Origin: Gemmataceae bacterium
GTDB lineage: Bacteria; Planctomycetota; Planctomycetia; Gemmatales; Gemmataceae
NCBI GenBank assembly: GCA_026418875.1
Contig: JAOAAM010000023.1
Location: 1 to 6,050, forward strand
Length of the DNA stretch: 6,050 bases
Direction: 5' to 3'
Made by a program: the position numbers and the translations under genes. This document shows, piece after piece, positions 5,084 through 6,050 of this stretch; within the stretch, counting starts at the first letter, position 1, and every line of letters starts with the position of its first letter. The notes beneath the pieces are model-generated. The model did not search any database, was not told where the DNA came from, and saw only the letters and a list, made by a program, of their open reading frames with translations.

Positions 5084-6050
5084 ATGGCCGATAGCTTCGG
5101 CGCGCGAGGCACTCTCACCGTCGGCACCGATCAATGGAACATTGTTCGCCTCAGCGCGGTGGAAAAAGCGATTCCCGAGGCGGCCCGACTCCCCTTCTCC
5201 CTGAAGGTTTTGTTGGAAAATCTCCTCCGCAACGAGGACGGCGTGACCGTCACCCGAGAGGACATCGAGGCGTTGGCTCGATGGGATCCGAAGGCGGAGC
5301 CGGAGCGCGAAATCGCCTTCTCCCCCAGCCGCGTCCTGCTTCAGGATTTCACCGGCGTTCCCTGCGTCGTCGATTTGGCAGCGATGCGCGACGCCGTGGC
5401 CCGCATGGGTGGAGATCCGAAAAAGGTCAATCCGCTCCAGCCGGTCGAGTTGGTCATCGATCACTCGGTGCAGGTCGATGAATTCGGCAAACCCGACGCC
5501 TTTCGGATCAACTCGCAGTTGGAATTTGAACGGAACCGGGAGCGCTACGTCTTCCTGAAGTGGGGACAGAAAGCCTTCCGCAACTTCCGCGTCGTCCCGC
5601 CAGAGACGGGGATCGTCCATCAAGTGAACCTGGAATACTTGGCCCGGGTCGTCTTCACCGATCCGGACAGCCGCACCGCCTACCCAGACACGCTCGTGGG
5701 AACCGATTCGCACACCACGATGGTGAATGGCTTGGGGGTGCTGGGTTGGGGCGTTGGCGGGATCGAGGCCGAAGCGGCGATGCTCGGCCAGCCAGTGTCG
5801 ATGTTGATTCCGCAGGTCGTGGGGTTCCGACTCTACGGCAAATTGCCCGCCGCGGCGACCGCGACCGATCTGGTGCTGACGGTGACGCAAATGCTGCGAA
5901 AGAAGGGGGTGGTCGGGAAGTTTGTCGAGTTCTTCGGCGAGGGATTGTCGCAATTGCCGCTTGCCGATCGCGCGACCATCGCCAACATGGCACCGGAATA
6001 CGGGGCAACCTGCGGTATTTTCCCAGTCGATGCGGAAACGCTGCGTTATC
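5084..6050 (+). CDS. acnA: Aconitate hydratase AcnA, N-terminal part (3' partial)
   Basis: The first 322 residues of AcnA, the [4Fe-4S] enzyme that converts citrate to isocitrate via cis-aconitate in the TCA cycle, cytoplasmic. The full protein is usually about 900 residues, so roughly a third is seen and the frame stays open to the end. The ATG at 5084 is preceded six bases away by AAGGAA (5072-5077). Family hallmarks run in order: [15 protein letters not shown] (39-53), [20 protein letters not shown] (85-104), IDHSVQVD (125-132), [14 protein letters not shown] (178-191), [20 protein letters not shown] (206-225) with the active-site Asp-Ser-His, [11 protein letters not shown] (227-237), [12 protein letters not shown] (276-287) and [17 protein letters not shown] (300-316). 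The three cluster-ligand cysteines lie further downstream. The match is to the AcnA/IRP1 type and not AcnB, whose domain order differs. One oddity is Glu174 where the family normally has Gly (PPGTG becomes PPETG). Confidence 0.97.
   Translation, partial: MADSFGARGTLTVGTDQWNIVRLSAVEKAIPEAARLPFSLKVLLENLLRNEDGVTVTREDIEALARWDPKAEPEREIAFSPSRVLLQDFTGVPCVVDLAAMRDAVARMGGDPKKVNPLQPVELVIDHSVQVDEFGKPDAFRINSQLEFERNRERYVFLKWGQKAFRNFRVVPPETGIVHQVNLEYLARVVFTDPDSRTAYPDTLVGTDSHTTMVNGLGVLGWGVGGIEAEAAMLGQPVSMLIPQVVGFRLYGKLPAAATATDLVLTVTQMLRKKGVVGKFVEFFGEGLSQLPLADRATIANMAPEYGATCGIFPVDAETLRY

Noticed and set aside
4529..5953. A 474-codon open frame on the minus strand across acnA and the end of the coiled-coil gene
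   Set aside because: It is antisense to clearly conserved AcnA protein, crosses an intergenic region, and its translation is His/Arg/Gly-rich without any recognisable domain. It is a typical shadow of GC-rich coding DNA.

Overview
The window looks like chromosomal DNA of a Planctomycetota bacterium with a GC-rich genome. The evidence is indirect but consistent. There is an ECF sigma factor of the type that planctomycetes have expanded, a small secreted protein packed with Cys, Thr and Pro, a large coiled-coil protein whose C-terminus resembles planctomycete tubulin-like proteins, and many long spurious antisense ORFs of the kind GC-rich coding DNA produces. No rRNA, tRNA, CRISPR array, transposase or integrase is visible. 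The genus cannot be set from this sequence.

Layout: (1) 1-1371, plus strand: the 3' part of a large helical protein whose start lies left of the window; its last residues are encoded across a perfect 12-bp inverted repeat. (2) 1394-2056, minus strand, convergent with the first gene across 22 bp: a secreted protein of 220 residues with 29 cysteines, built from two Cys/Thr blocks around an Ala-Pro-Gln linker, with two DNA-level tandem repeats. (3) 2057-2355: a divergent intergenic region of about 300 bp. (4) 2356-2979, plus: an ECF-type RNA polymerase sigma factor. (5) 3077-4936, plus: a membrane-anchored protein with a very long charged, Gln-rich coiled coil. (6) 5084 to the end, plus: the N-terminal third of aconitase AcnA, running off the window.

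The genes do not form one obvious pathway. The sigma factor and membrane coiled-coil gene share a strand with a 97-bp gap, and acnA follows after 147 bp with its own ribosome binding site and a candidate promoter; a hairpin after the coiled-coil gene suggests acnA is a separate unit. The Cys-rich gene and the sigma gene are divergent, so the sigma factor could control the Cys-rich envelope protein, but this is inferred from position only. The most unusual items are the Cys-rich repeat protein, the 12-bp perfect inverted repeat at the convergent junction, and the membrane coiled-coil protein with an isolated CxxC. I found no convincing new multi-gene system.
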